Below, piece after piece: positions 51,603-59,962 of a stretch of 64,000 bases of DNA. Below the pieces are notes generated by a model. It saw only the letters and a program-made list of their open reading frames with translations. It was not told the origin of the DNA and made no database searches. The position numbers were made by a program, and so were the translations under genes. Source of the stretch: Lentisphaerae bacterium GWF2_49_21 (GTDB taxonomy: Bacteria > Verrucomicrobiota > Lentisphaeria > Victivallales > GWF2-50-93); NCBI GenBank assembly GCA_001804805.1, contig MHBH01000040.1:62001-126000 (forward strand), read 5' to 3'. Position 1 is the stretch's first letter. Each line of letters opens with the position of its first letter.

Positions 51603-54377
51603 ATGGAAAAATCAGCAAAGCACATCAAAAGGATAAAAGTAATTTCAAACACCCACTGGGACCGTGAATTCCGCTGGTCGTTCGAGAAGACAAGACGGCG
51701 CCTCCTCGACATGATGGACATCACTCTCGACATCCTCGAGAAAAATCCCAAGTTCCATTCCTTCACCCTTGACGGTCACGCAATCCTCATCGACGACTAT
51801 CTGGAGATGAGACCTGAAAAAAGACCGCTCGTTGAAAAGTTCATCAGGGAAGGCAGGCTTGTCGCCGGCCCATGGTACACGCTCGCTGAAGAATTCAGCA
51901 TATCCCACGAAGCCCTGCTCAGGAATTTCCTCTGGGGCCGGAAGACTGTCGAAAAATACGGCGGCAGCCAGGGGGCGGTCGCCTACACCCCTTCGTCATG
52001 GGGACAGACCGGACAGCTCCCGCAGATCCTGCTCGGATTCGGTATTGACAAGATGATGTTCTACCGCGGGATCTCACACCATGAGTCAGATGCGGAATAT
52101 GTCTGGAGCGCTCCGGACGGCAGCCGCGTGCTCGCTACTCGGTTTGCGATTTACGCAAGATATAACTGGTACTACCAGGTGCACCGTCCAGTAACCCGCG
52201 GCAGGGTGTTTGAGAAGGATTTCACATGGGCGCAGTGGAACGACGTGCCATTCCGTTTCATCGACGGCCTCAGCGATACGGATGCCCATTTCAACCTGCT
52301 CTCACCCGAAATGCCTTATGACAAATCACGGCTGAAGAAATCCATCCAGGACATGGTCGAACGCGAAGGAAGCCATTTCACCACCAGCATGTTCCTCGCA
52401 ATGAACGGGCATGACATCTCAGTCCCCTACCCGCTTGAACCACAGGTCATCGAAGATGCGAAAAAAATCTTCAAGGGGAAATATTCTATCGAACATACCG
52501 ATCTCGAAACCTACTGGAAGGAACTCGTCAAACTCCTGGACATGAAAAAACTTCCTGTCCTCTCAGGGGAAAGGCGCGCGGCCCTCAAACAGGGGATGTG
52601 GACTTATCTTTTCCCATCGACAATAAGCGCGAGGACTTATCTCAAACAGCAGGACTTCAACGCATCGACAAACCTCGTCTATCTTGCCGAACCACTGGCC
52701 TCGCTGAGTTCGCTTCTTGGAGCGGAATATCCTTCGAAATACCTCGACCGCGCATGGCAGTACCTTCTTTCGAACCATACACATGACGCAAACGGCGGCT
52801 GCGCACCCGACGCCGTCTGCACGGACATGGAATACAGATACAGGAAGACTTCGGACATCGCCGACATCGTGGCTGAAGATTCCATCGGACACATCGCACG
52901 CAATCTTTTACCGAAGGGCCTAGACAAGGACATAATGCAGGTCGTAGTCTTCAACCCCCTGCCCTTCAAACGCGATGTGACCATGTCCCTTGACCTGGAA
53001 GTACCGTCCTCATTCAAATCGAAATTCATCAGGCTCGAAAGTCCTGACGGGAAAATTGCCGCACTCCAACCGGTGTTTGATGAGAAGTCCAGCGTCTTCG
53101 TCGACAACTTATGGGAAGTCCCATCCATACTCAGCACGAACAGATACAGCGTCCACGCCTCCTTCAAGGACATCCCGGCTCTCGGATACAGGACTTATCT
53201 CATCAAACAGGAAAACGACGTTCCCAGAAATCCGGCTACTCTTGTCACCGGCCCTGACAGCATGGAGAACGCCCACGTTAAAGTAAAGGTCAACTCCAAC
53301 GGAACCGTTGACATCCTGAACAAGAAGACTGGAAAGACGTTCAGCAATCTGAACTACCTGACCGACCAGGGGGAATGCGGGAACGCCTGGATGCACAGAG
53401 CTCCACGCTTCGACAGGATCTACAACAGCCTCTCAGTAAAAGCTTCGCTGGCCGTCACTGAAAGCGGTCCTCTAGTCTCTAAGATAACGGCGGAATTCGA
53501 ATTTCCGGTTCCCGCCGACTACGCAGACGGCAAATCTAGAAGCATGACCATGAAAAACATACCGGTCAGAATCGAATACATTCTGAGGAAAGATTCATCC
53601 CGTCTCGACGTGAACCTGACTCTCGACAATATTGCGAAGGACCACTGGCTAAGGGCTTCATTCCCGACGGGATTGAAAACTGACAGGACATGGGCCGACA
53701 GCCATTACGACGTGGTATCACGTCAGATTGAACTGCCGGACTCGACAGGCTGGGTCGAACCCGCCTGGGGTGCGCATCCGCTAAGGACCTTTGTCGCAAT
53801 GAGCGATGGAAAGGACGGAATAGCCGTCATGCCTAAAGGCCTTTTCGAATATGAAGCCCTCAACGACTCCGATCGCACTTTGCTGCTGACCCTCATCCGC
53901 GCATGCCGAATCAAGCTGGCGGTCAGCGAGGAGAAAATGACGGAACTCCCGGACATGGGGATACAGTGCCCGGGCTTCCATAAATTCGAATACTCCATCG
54001 ATGTCCACAAGGGCGATTGGAAGAACGCAAACATCATTTCAAAGGCGGCGGAATATTATACTCCTGCGCGCATTGTCATGACAGGACGAGGGAAAGGCAA
54101 GCTCGAACTTGAGGCGAGTCTTTTCTCCATGGACAATCCGAAGCTCCATGTAAGCTGCATCAAGAAGGCTGAAAAAGGAGATGCCACCATCATCCGCCTT
54201 TTCAATCCTCTCGAGGAAAAACAGCAGGTGACGATAAAGGCCGGGATTGACATTTCATCAGCCGTGCTGTGCCGTCCGGACGAAACTGAAACCGGAAATG
54301 CCATACTGAAAGGCAGGACAATCCATCTGGAAGTCCCCGGCAAGAAAATCCTGACCGTAAAAATTTCGCGGAAGTGA
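51603..54377 (+). CDS. GH38 alpha-mannosidase-like protein, nucleophile apparently missing
   Basis: A 924-residue protein of the bacterial MngB-like GH38 type. The zinc-site motif NTHWDREF is at residues 16-23 and the helical-domain motif NHTHDANGGCAPDAV is present; beta domains make up the second half. In active members the nucleophile is an Asp in a PDxFGQ-type motif; here residues 130-134 read PSSWG, with Ser131 where Asp is expected, and the following GQTGQLPQIL is normal. Either the enzyme uses another residue or it is a binding protein. It has no signal peptide, so it should be cytoplasmic, and stands alone between repeat regions. Confidence 0.85.
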   Translation: MEKSAKHIKRIKVISNTHWDREFRWSFEKTRRRLLDMMDITLDILEKNPKFHSFTLDGHAILIDDYLEMRPEKRPLVEKFIREGRLVAGPWYTLAEEFSISHEALLRNFLWGRKTVEKYGGSQGAVAYTPSSWGQTGQLPQILLGFGIDKMMFYRGISHHESDAEYVWSAPDGSRVLATRFAIYARYNWYYQVHRPVTRGRVFEKDFTWAQWNDVPFRFIDGLSDTDAHFNLLSPEMPYDKSRLKKSIQDMVEREGSHFTTSMFLAMNGHDISVPYPLEPQVIEDAKKIFKGKYSIEHTDLETYWKELVKLLDMKKLPVLSGERRAALKQGMWTYLFPSTISARTYLKQQDFNASTNLVYLAEPLASLSSLLGAEYPSKYLDRAWQYLLSNHTHDANGGCAPDAVCTDMEYRYRKTSDIADIVAEDSIGHIARNLLPKGLDKDIMQVVVFNPLPFKRDVTMSLDLEVPSSFKSKFIRLESPDGKIAALQPVFDEKSSVFVDNLWEVPSILSTNRYSVHASFKDIPALGYRTYLIKQENDVPRNPATLVTGPDSMENAHVKVKVNSNGTVDILNKKTGKTFSNLNYLTDQGECGNAWMHRAPRFDRIYNSLSVKASLAVTESGPLVSKITAEFEFPVPADYADGKSRSMTMKNIPVRIEYILRKDSSRLDVNLTLDNIAKDHWLRASFPTGLKTDRTWADSHYDVVSRQIELPDSTGWVEPAWGAHPLRTFVAMSDGKDGIAVMPKGLFEYEALNDSDRTLLLTLIRACRIKLAVSEEKMTELPDMGIQCPGFHKFEYSIDVHKGDWKNANIISKAAEYYTPARIVMTGRGKGKLELEASLFSMDNPKLHVSCIKKAEKGDATIIRLFNPLEEKQQVTIKAGIDISSAVLCRPDETETGNAILKGRTIHLEVPGKKILTVKISRK

Positions 54378-54443
54378 AATTAAGTACTGAATTTAGTACT
54401 TTTAGATAGTACGTTATGAAGAGCTGGAACAGCTCTTGCGAGC

Positions 54444-54498
54444 TTAACTACGAACGAATGCAATTATTGAATATGTTTGTAGTTAACGTCGCAAGACG
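54444..54498. repeat. Dispersed inverted repeat TTAACTAC family, copy 2
   Basis: TTAACTACGAACGAATG pairs with the TTTGTAGTTAA end across an AT loop (54444-54486), then the short hairpin CGTCGCAAGACG. Just before it are GAGCTGGAACAGCTC and GCTCTTGCGAGC, also hairpins. Related to 31792-31851. Confidence 0.75.
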
Positions 54499-54546
54499 TG
54501 TTCTGTTGATTGTCAGTGTGGCTGCGGTGGATGAGCGCGGTTGGGA

Positions 54547-54583
54547 TCAGGAGGCGTTCTTATCGGGAACTGCCCTAGATGCA
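54547..54583. repeat. 37-base direct repeat left of the AAA ATPase gene
   Basis: Begins TCAGGAGGCGTTCT and contains a hairpin (GTTCTTATCGGGAAC). It matches 55962-55998 at 34 of 37 bases; the two bracket the DUF4143 gene. Confidence 0.8.
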
Positions 54584-54587
54584 ATTA

Positions 54588-55709
54588 TTACTTCAGCCAA
54601 TTGATAATATCATCACGGCTGATTGTTTTCATCTCCGAACCCGGATATGCGTCTGCAAATGTCTTGGGAAACCTGACTTTCCTTGGATTCCACTTGAATT
54701 CAAACGCATGCAGTTTCCCATCCCGCTCCTCAACGTAGTCGATTTCCTGATGCTGGGTCGTCCGCCAGAAATAGCAGTTCGCGTGAATATCCTTGTAATG
54801 GAGGTATTTCATCCGTTCTGAAATTATGAAGTTCTCCCATAATGCGCCCGTATCGGTCCGGAGGGACAGTGAATTGAAATTTGAAATGATGGCGTTCCTT
54901 ATCCCGTTGTCATAGAAATAGAATTTCCTGCTCTTCTTCAATTCATTCCTGACATTCCTGCTGAAGGCCCTGAGCCTGAAGACTACAAATGCGTTTTCAA
55001 GCATAGTCACATAGCGTTCCACTGTCATAGGATCGGAACCTGTGATCTGTGCAAGCTCGTTGATTGAAACCTCGGAACCTATCTGCAGCGCAAGCGCCTC
55101 CACGAGCTTCTGGATCATTTCCGGTTTCCTGATTTCATTGAAGGCAAATACGTCCTTGTACAGATAGCTCCCGGAAAACTCCTTCAGCGTCTCCTTCTCC
55201 CCTCCGCCCGGAATGACCACTTCCGGATACATGCCATAGATCAGCCTGGATTCCAGAAGACGCCGTTCCTCCGTTTCACCATTGTGCCTGAGGAGTTCGC
55301 CCTCTGAGAACGGGAAAAGATGATACTCATATTTCCTTCCTGTAAGAGGTTCCTTGATCTGGTTGGCGAGTTCGAACGAGGATGAGCCGGTCGCGATCAC
55401 CTGGACTTCGGGAATCTTATCGGTAAAAAGCTTCAGCGTAACTCCGATGTTCTTGATACGCTGCGCCTCGTCTATCAGAAGCACCTTGTTTCCACCGGCA
55501 AGCTTTTTAAGCTCGGACGAACTCACATCTGAAAGCTTTTTCCTGACATCCGGCTCGTCCCCGTCGAGAAAAAGGGTCTTCCCGCCGATGTCCATTTCGA
55601 TTTTTTTCAGAAGCGTGGTTTTTCCGACCCTCCTTGGTCCTAGGACAATTATTGCCTTGCCCTTGAAAAGACGTGCCTTTATCTTTTTATAGAGTATCCT
55701 TTCAATCAT
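54588..55709 (-). CDS. AAA ATPase with DUF4143 domain
   Basis: 373 residues from the ATG at 55709, preceded by GAGG; an ATG 12 bases upstream contains that ribosome site. The N-terminal AAA domain has Walker A GPRRVGKTTLL, Walker B VLLIDEAQRI and sensor ATGSSSFEL. A winged-helix-like middle follows (INELAQITGSDPMTVERYVT). The C-terminal DUF4143 domain carries a nuclease-like core (HQEIDYVEERDGKLHAFEFK: Asp, then Glu-X-Lys). Such proteins are very common and often mobile; no function is firmly set. It lies between two direct repeats, so it may have moved or been duplicated as a unit. Confidence 0.88.
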   Translation of the reverse strand: MIERILYKKIKARLFKGKAIIVLGPRRVGKTTLLKKIEMDIGGKTLFLDGDEPDVRKKLSDVSSSELKKLAGGNKVLLIDEAQRIKNIGVTLKLFTDKIPEVQVIATGSSSFELANQIKEPLTGRKYEYHLFPFSEGELLRHNGETEERRLLESRLIYGMYPEVVIPGGGEKETLKEFSGSYLYKDVFAFNEIRKPEMIQKLVEALALQIGSEVSINELAQITGSDPMTVERYVTMLENAFVVFRLRAFSRNVRNELKKSRKFYFYDNGIRNAIISNFNSLSLRTDTGALWENFIISERMKYLHYKDIHANCYFWRTTQHQEIDYVEERDGKLHAFEFKWNPRKVRFPKTFADAYPGSEMKTISRDDIINWLK

Positions 55710-55721
55710 TTTAAACCTCAT

Positions 55722-56102
55722 TATTTAGATTGTAATCATATAATATCATAATATTTCACGATTACAACCGGCAATATGAGGTTTTTTGCTATTTCAGGGG
55801 GCATGTTGACTATTATTATAAATCCAACCGCTGATGTAGACCAGCACTCGACCTGTCCGCCATCTTGTCACGGCGGAGGCCTTGCGACTGTGTGCACCAT
55901 AGCATCTTAGCGACGGTGTAAGACGGAAGCTTCTTAGCGACGGTGGACGAGGGCGGTTGCTTCAGGAGGCGTTCTCATCGAGAACTGCCCTACATGCAGA
56001 AAACAGCCTATAAAATGACACTTGCCAGACTCAAACAAGCCAATACTTTTATTGTATCTCTCTGCCCATATAAATTTTCCCTAGAATGGCACCTGTTTTT
56101 CC
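55722..56102. repeat. Gene-free repeat-rich region
   Basis: Contains the right-hand 37-base direct repeat (55962-55998) and tandem copies of a TCTTAGCGACGGTG-type repeat (about 55904-55945). No gene seen. The tandem units are complementary to sequences at 36608-36623 and 40900-40926. Confidence 0.6.
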
Positions 56103-57029
56103 CTATTTCCCGCTGACTTTGCTGCGTGCGTCAACGCCAACATCAAAGCCGAAAATCCTCAGTTTCGACACCAGGAGACCATCCAATGCCGACAAGTCCT
56201 CTGGATATACGGAAATGACACGTTTGCCTTCCTGCTGATAGAGGATCTGTTTCTTGAACATGCTCATTTTGTATTGTGGAGTGTCCATGCCCCAATACTC
56301 TATATAGACATCCAATTCCGGCAAGTAGAAATCCGGACGTATCTGGAATTCCCCGACAATGCGGAATTTGGCATCATAGCGGTACGCAAGGCCATTGTCG
56401 GTCAACCATCGGGAGATCCGCCGCTCTCCCTCGGATTGCACGACGGTGCCAGAGCCAGCCTCGATGGTCTTGTTGAGCTCCACCTGCATCTCGAAGTTAC
56501 GTCTTTCTAGAAACACCTCGTCGAAACAGCGGTCGCAGAAAACGCGCTGAAAGGCCTGTTGCGAACGTGCATACTCTTCAGCGGAAACATGGGTATTGCA
56601 GCGCTGGCAGCATTTCTTTTCGGCAGAGGCGGCTATTCGCACAGCCTCCTCGATGAAGGCCACTGCCGCCTCAGCATCGCGCCGGATATATGGCTGTTCG
56701 CCAGAATTCCACGCAATGTCGCGCAAATCGTCCAGATGCTCCTGTGCCATTGCCCCGTATGCCTTCAGCGCCCTGATGGCATATTGGCGTGTCTGAGCGT
56801 GAGGATCGTTGCGTACAACGAGACCCAAGTTTCTCACTGCCGCGATCTGGTCCACTCCCATCCAAGACAGCTTGCCCAATGCCGATGCCGCTAGTCTCCG
56901 GACATTGGCCGAGGATGAGTGCAGAAGTGTAAGAAGCTCATCAAATGCCGCAGTGTCTCCTTCGCGACCAATTTCCACGGCTCGCTTGGAAAGCCGTCCC
57001 TCAAGTTGTCTGTCCATCGGGTTTTTCAT
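56103..57029 (-). CDS. HEAT-repeat / zinc-finger / nuclease-like protein
   Basis: A 308-residue three-part protein. Residues about 20-130 are HEAT repeats (SSANVRRLAASALGKLSW; DPHAQTRQYAIRALKAYG; EQPYIRRDAEAAVAFIEE). Residues about 140-175 hold a zinc site (CQRC and CDRC). The C-terminal 110 residues have a PD-(D/E)XK-like nuclease pattern also seen at the ends of some helicases: SEGERRISRWLTDNGLAY, RPDFYLPELDVYIEYWG, then KKQILYQQEGKRVISV. I know no named family with this order. Its place among restriction and toxin genes suggests a defence role; that is inference. Confidence 0.7.
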   Translation of the reverse strand: MKNPMDRQLEGRLSKRAVEIGREGDTAAFDELLTLLHSSSANVRRLAASALGKLSWMGVDQIAAVRNLGLVVRNDPHAQTRQYAIRALKAYGAMAQEHLDDLRDIAWNSGEQPYIRRDAEAAVAFIEEAVRIAASAEKKCCQRCNTHVSAEEYARSQQAFQRVFCDRCFDEVFLERRNFEMQVELNKTIEAGSGTVVQSEGERRISRWLTDNGLAYRYDAKFRIVGEFQIRPDFYLPELDVYIEYWGMDTPQYKMSMFKKQILYQQEGKRVISVYPEDLSALDGLLVSKLRIFGFDVGVDARSKVSGK

Positions 57030-57139
57030 TGTTGCCCTTCTTTAGTTCGGCATGTGCGCGCGAAAGCGAAGTCAGCCGAGTCTTTTCCAAGATTTCCGTC
57101 CCATCTTTATACGGTGCCCATTATCTATTCTTTTCATGA

Positions 57140-57787
57140 TTATAGTCCGTTGCTGCTTTTGGGTTTTGATTCAGGCTGCTTGGCTTTATTGCTAATTATC
57201 GAATCAAAATACTTGTCGGCAATCACCTGGATTCTTCCTTTGAAGATGAACAAATAGAATCCCTCGCCCCTCATAGCTGAAACAAGGTTGTAGGAAAAAG
57301 AACTGCCAAGGCCTACGGCAACTGTGTTGTTGCTGAGATACGGCCTGTATTCCTGCTTCACATCAGAAAGATTTATTTCCTTTATTCCTCCATATATCTT
57401 TTTGATATCATTCTCCAGCCCGTCTGTGCCCTGATATTCAATTCTAACACATTTATCGTTTAGGAAGACGCAGCGGAGCTTCATATTGTTCTTTTCATAA
57501 TCACGAAAGATAAAACCATTTTGATCTGGCGTGGTGTGCTTTTTTGTGACTCTCTTACAATCATCTCCATACTTCTCGACAATCTTCTTCCTTAGCTCAT
57601 CGTTGGCTTTCTGCAGTGATGCGTTTTTGCTGTCGTTAAGCTTTTCCAAGTCAATATCCAAATTGCTTTTACCATATCGGATACTGCACTGAGTTACTGT
57701 TTCATCAAGCCTGGCCTGGCAGTTCTGTGACACGACAAAGAAAAGTAGAGGAACCAACTGAAGTTTTAAAAGAAATGATGTTTTCAT
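57140..57787 (-). CDS. Exported protein of unknown function
   Basis: A 215-residue protein with a signal peptide (LLKLQLVPLLFFVVSQNCQA). A helical, Lys-rich part follows (LEKLNDSKNASLQKANDELR), then a beta-rich part (MKLRCVFLNDKCVRIEYQG) and a segment LSNNTVAVGLGSSFSYNLVS before the end. No family recognised. AT-rich. Confidence 0.5.
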   Translation of the reverse strand: MKTSFLLKLQLVPLLFFVVSQNCQARLDETVTQCSIRYGKSNLDIDLEKLNDSKNASLQKANDELRKKIVEKYGDDCKRVTKKHTTPDQNGFIFRDYEKNNMKLRCVFLNDKCVRIEYQGTDGLENDIKKIYGGIKEINLSDVKQEYRPYLSNNTVAVGLGSSFSYNLVSAMRGEGFYLFIFKGRIQVIADKYFDSIISNKAKQPESKPKSSNGL

Positions 57788-57907
57788 TGTTTCCTTTCAG
57801 TATACTCTTTCTATGGACTTTAATGCCGCTTCAATATTTTTCAACGCCCTGCTAATTTCAGCATCTGTCCAAATTAAAATAGTAAGAGTGTGACCCCGTT
57901 ATCCTAA

Positions 57908-58639
57908 TTAAAATACCTTTCTGCATTCTTTTTCGACAATACATTCATTGCATAGCGGTTTTTTGGGTTTGCACCATTTTCTCCCGATTTCCCAGCAGGA
58001 GAAATCAATGATTCCAGGAAACTCGGGATTTAGCTCCCTTGCCTTGTAAATAATCAACTCGTTATTTGCGTCTTTCGGAACAAACCCCATTCTTTTCATC
58101 ACCCTGTAAATGTGGATGTCTGGAGATATATCAATGGAATAATTGTCGGAAAATGGGATTCTAAACTGCCTTGCCAATATATTAGCTGCCATAGTGGAAA
58201 TCTTTATGCCACTTCCTTTGAATTCCAAGAACCTATAGACAACTGTGGAACTGCTTGGGCAGTTATTCCATATGTTTGCAGCATTGCCCTTATATTTCCT
58301 GCGAATATCGGAGATAGCTTCGTGAAATACTTCTGCCATTGTATTGTTGAAGCGATGAAGCTTTTTACGATTGAAAATGGATTTAAATTCTCTCAGTTTG
58401 ATCTTTTCAAGGTCACGTAATTCAAAGGTGGATGTTTCCTTGTATATCTCATACGGTATAGCCCATGCCCTCTCTGCTTTGATTTGCCTGTCCATTAGGC
58501 AAGCTAAGACATAAGCATGAGGATATTTCTTCAGGTCATTGAGGAATTTATTCGCCTTTTCATCATCAACAAAATGTACAATCTGGCTTTTAGGATTGGA
58601 AAACCGTTTTTTTGCAATTTTCACGAGTAAATTATTCAT
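57908..58639 (-). CDS. Endonuclease III-like HhH-GPD protein with iron-sulfur cluster
   Basis: A 243-residue protein. A DNA-glycosylase helix-hairpin-helix region (MAANILARQFRIPF) leads to the conserved Asp in DISPDIHIYRVMKRMG, the position of the catalytic Asp in EndoIII/MutY enzymes. Near the end is an exact Cys-X6-Cys-X2-Cys-X5-Cys cluster motif (CKPKKPLCNECIVEKEC), as in EndoIII. The rest diverges from housekeeping Nth. It sits among defence-type genes, AT-rich, so a role in modified-base attack or mismatch repair linked to methylation is possible but not shown. Confidence 0.8.
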   Translation of the reverse strand: MNNLLVKIAKKRFSNPKSQIVHFVDDEKANKFLNDLKKYPHAYVLACLMDRQIKAERAWAIPYEIYKETSTFELRDLEKIKLREFKSIFNRKKLHRFNNTMAEVFHEAISDIRRKYKGNAANIWNNCPSSSTVVYRFLEFKGSGIKISTMAANILARQFRIPFSDNYSIDISPDIHIYRVMKRMGFVPKDANNELIIYKARELNPEFPGIIDFSCWEIGRKWCKPKKPLCNECIVEKECRKVF

Positions 58640-58741
58640 AATATCCTTTAGCTTTTATTCTCCTTCATGCACTTTTAAATTGTTACCAGCTTATTATCAA
58701 AGACATAACCTGCAACGACCAGCATCATCCCTCCAAGATAA

Positions 58742-59962
58742 CTATTTAAATATAGAAGGATACATGTTATTTATAAACATTATTGGTCCATTTTTAGGAA
58801 TAACTTTGTCAAAAACAAACTGATCTAATACTCCAACAGCTAAACCAGCTGGAGGATATAAACTTCCAATCAATGTCTTAGCAAGAAATTTAAGCGCAGT
58901 TCCATCTCTTGCCCTAAGCCAGCTGGGAAGTTTTGAATTGAATGAAGACATTTGATCTTGAATTTCTTTGTCAGTCAAAGTATCAATATTCCCTATCCAG
59001 TCTCTAAATGCAATACATTCAGGCGACTGTCTAATTTCCAATAATCTACATATGTCTATTTTTTTATTCTCAAAGTCTATGTCAGGAAATTTTAAATCAA
59101 CAATTCTATTAATATTGTTTTCGATTTTATTTGGATTAACTTTTGACAATAAAAACATGAGCTTGTTTTGAGGAAAGCCAATCTCGCTATTTATAAAACC
59201 TGACATTGCAGAGAAGTATTCCATCTCTTCAAATCTAATATTCAATCTTCCAATACTAAGCAATGCAGATTCAATTAGCTTATGTACTTTTTCTTCCGAA
59301 ATATTTACCTTGCTCGCTAAATTATTATCGACCTTAAAGTGATCCGATCCGATTTGATGAATTTTTATGGAATAATCAGAATCATTAATTTCAATTCCAG
59401 TATCTTTGAGGAAAACTGCGTTTATTGACTTCTTAATCAATGCCTCTTCATTCCTTAAATCATAATACATCTGATTCAATGCCTTGGCACCAAATTTTTC
59501 CAAGCACGGGAACGTTGCTCCGTTAACAAGATCCTCTAATTCCAGCTTTTCTTTTAGTTTTAAGCCGCTTATGCTACGGATAGAATCAAGAGTTATGTTT
59601 TTATCATTGAATTTATCCATTACTTTTATCACGGAAAACTCATAGCAATATTTTGGAAGCGTCTTTACTTCTACGCCCATGCTTTTCGACTTTCTTTCTA
59701 ACTGCCCAACGGCCATTATATCATAATTAAGCTTTATCGAATTGGATGATAACAGTTTTTTAGTGCCATCGTATCCAAAATATCTTATAAACAATGGAAT
59801 TTCTTTTAGCCGTGCGGATTGAAGAATATAGGTGTCAAATATTATAAGCCTGTTGATAAATGACTTAAGGTTGAACTTGATTCCGTTGTTTTCTCTAATT
59901 GAAACAGCACAAGGGGCAATTAATCGTCTATTAAAATTTAATTGTTCCATTTTATGAATCAC
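58742..59962 (-). CDS. Unknown protein coupled to the type IIG enzyme
   Basis: 406 residues from GTG at 59962, which overlaps the restriction gene stop (GTGTGATT); an ATG at 59950 is the alternative. The N-terminal 60 residues (FNLKSFINRLIIFDTYILQS) look like an alpha/beta domain, the middle is helical, and the end has a hydrophobic stretch (FLAKTLIGSLYPPAGLAVGV) followed by DQFVFDKVI. I recognise no family. Strong overlap with the Eco57I-like gene shows they are made together, so it may be an accessory or partner of that restriction system. Confidence 0.6.
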   Translation of the reverse strand: MIHKMEQLNFNRRLIAPCAVSIRENNGIKFNLKSFINRLIIFDTYILQSARLKEIPLFIRYFGYDGTKKLLSSNSIKLNYDIMAVGQLERKSKSMGVEVKTLPKYCYEFSVIKVMDKFNDKNITLDSIRSISGLKLKEKLELEDLVNGATFPCLEKFGAKALNQMYYDLRNEEALIKKSINAVFLKDTGIEINDSDYSIKIHQIGSDHFKVDNNLASKVNISEEKVHKLIESALLSIGRLNIRFEEMEYFSAMSGFINSEIGFPQNKLMFLLSKVNPNKIENNINRIVDLKFPDIDFENKKIDICRLLEIRQSPECIAFRDWIGNIDTLTDKEIQDQMSSFNSKLPSWLRARDGTALKFLAKTLIGSLYPPAGLAVGVLDQFVFDKVIPKNGPIMFINNMYPSIFK

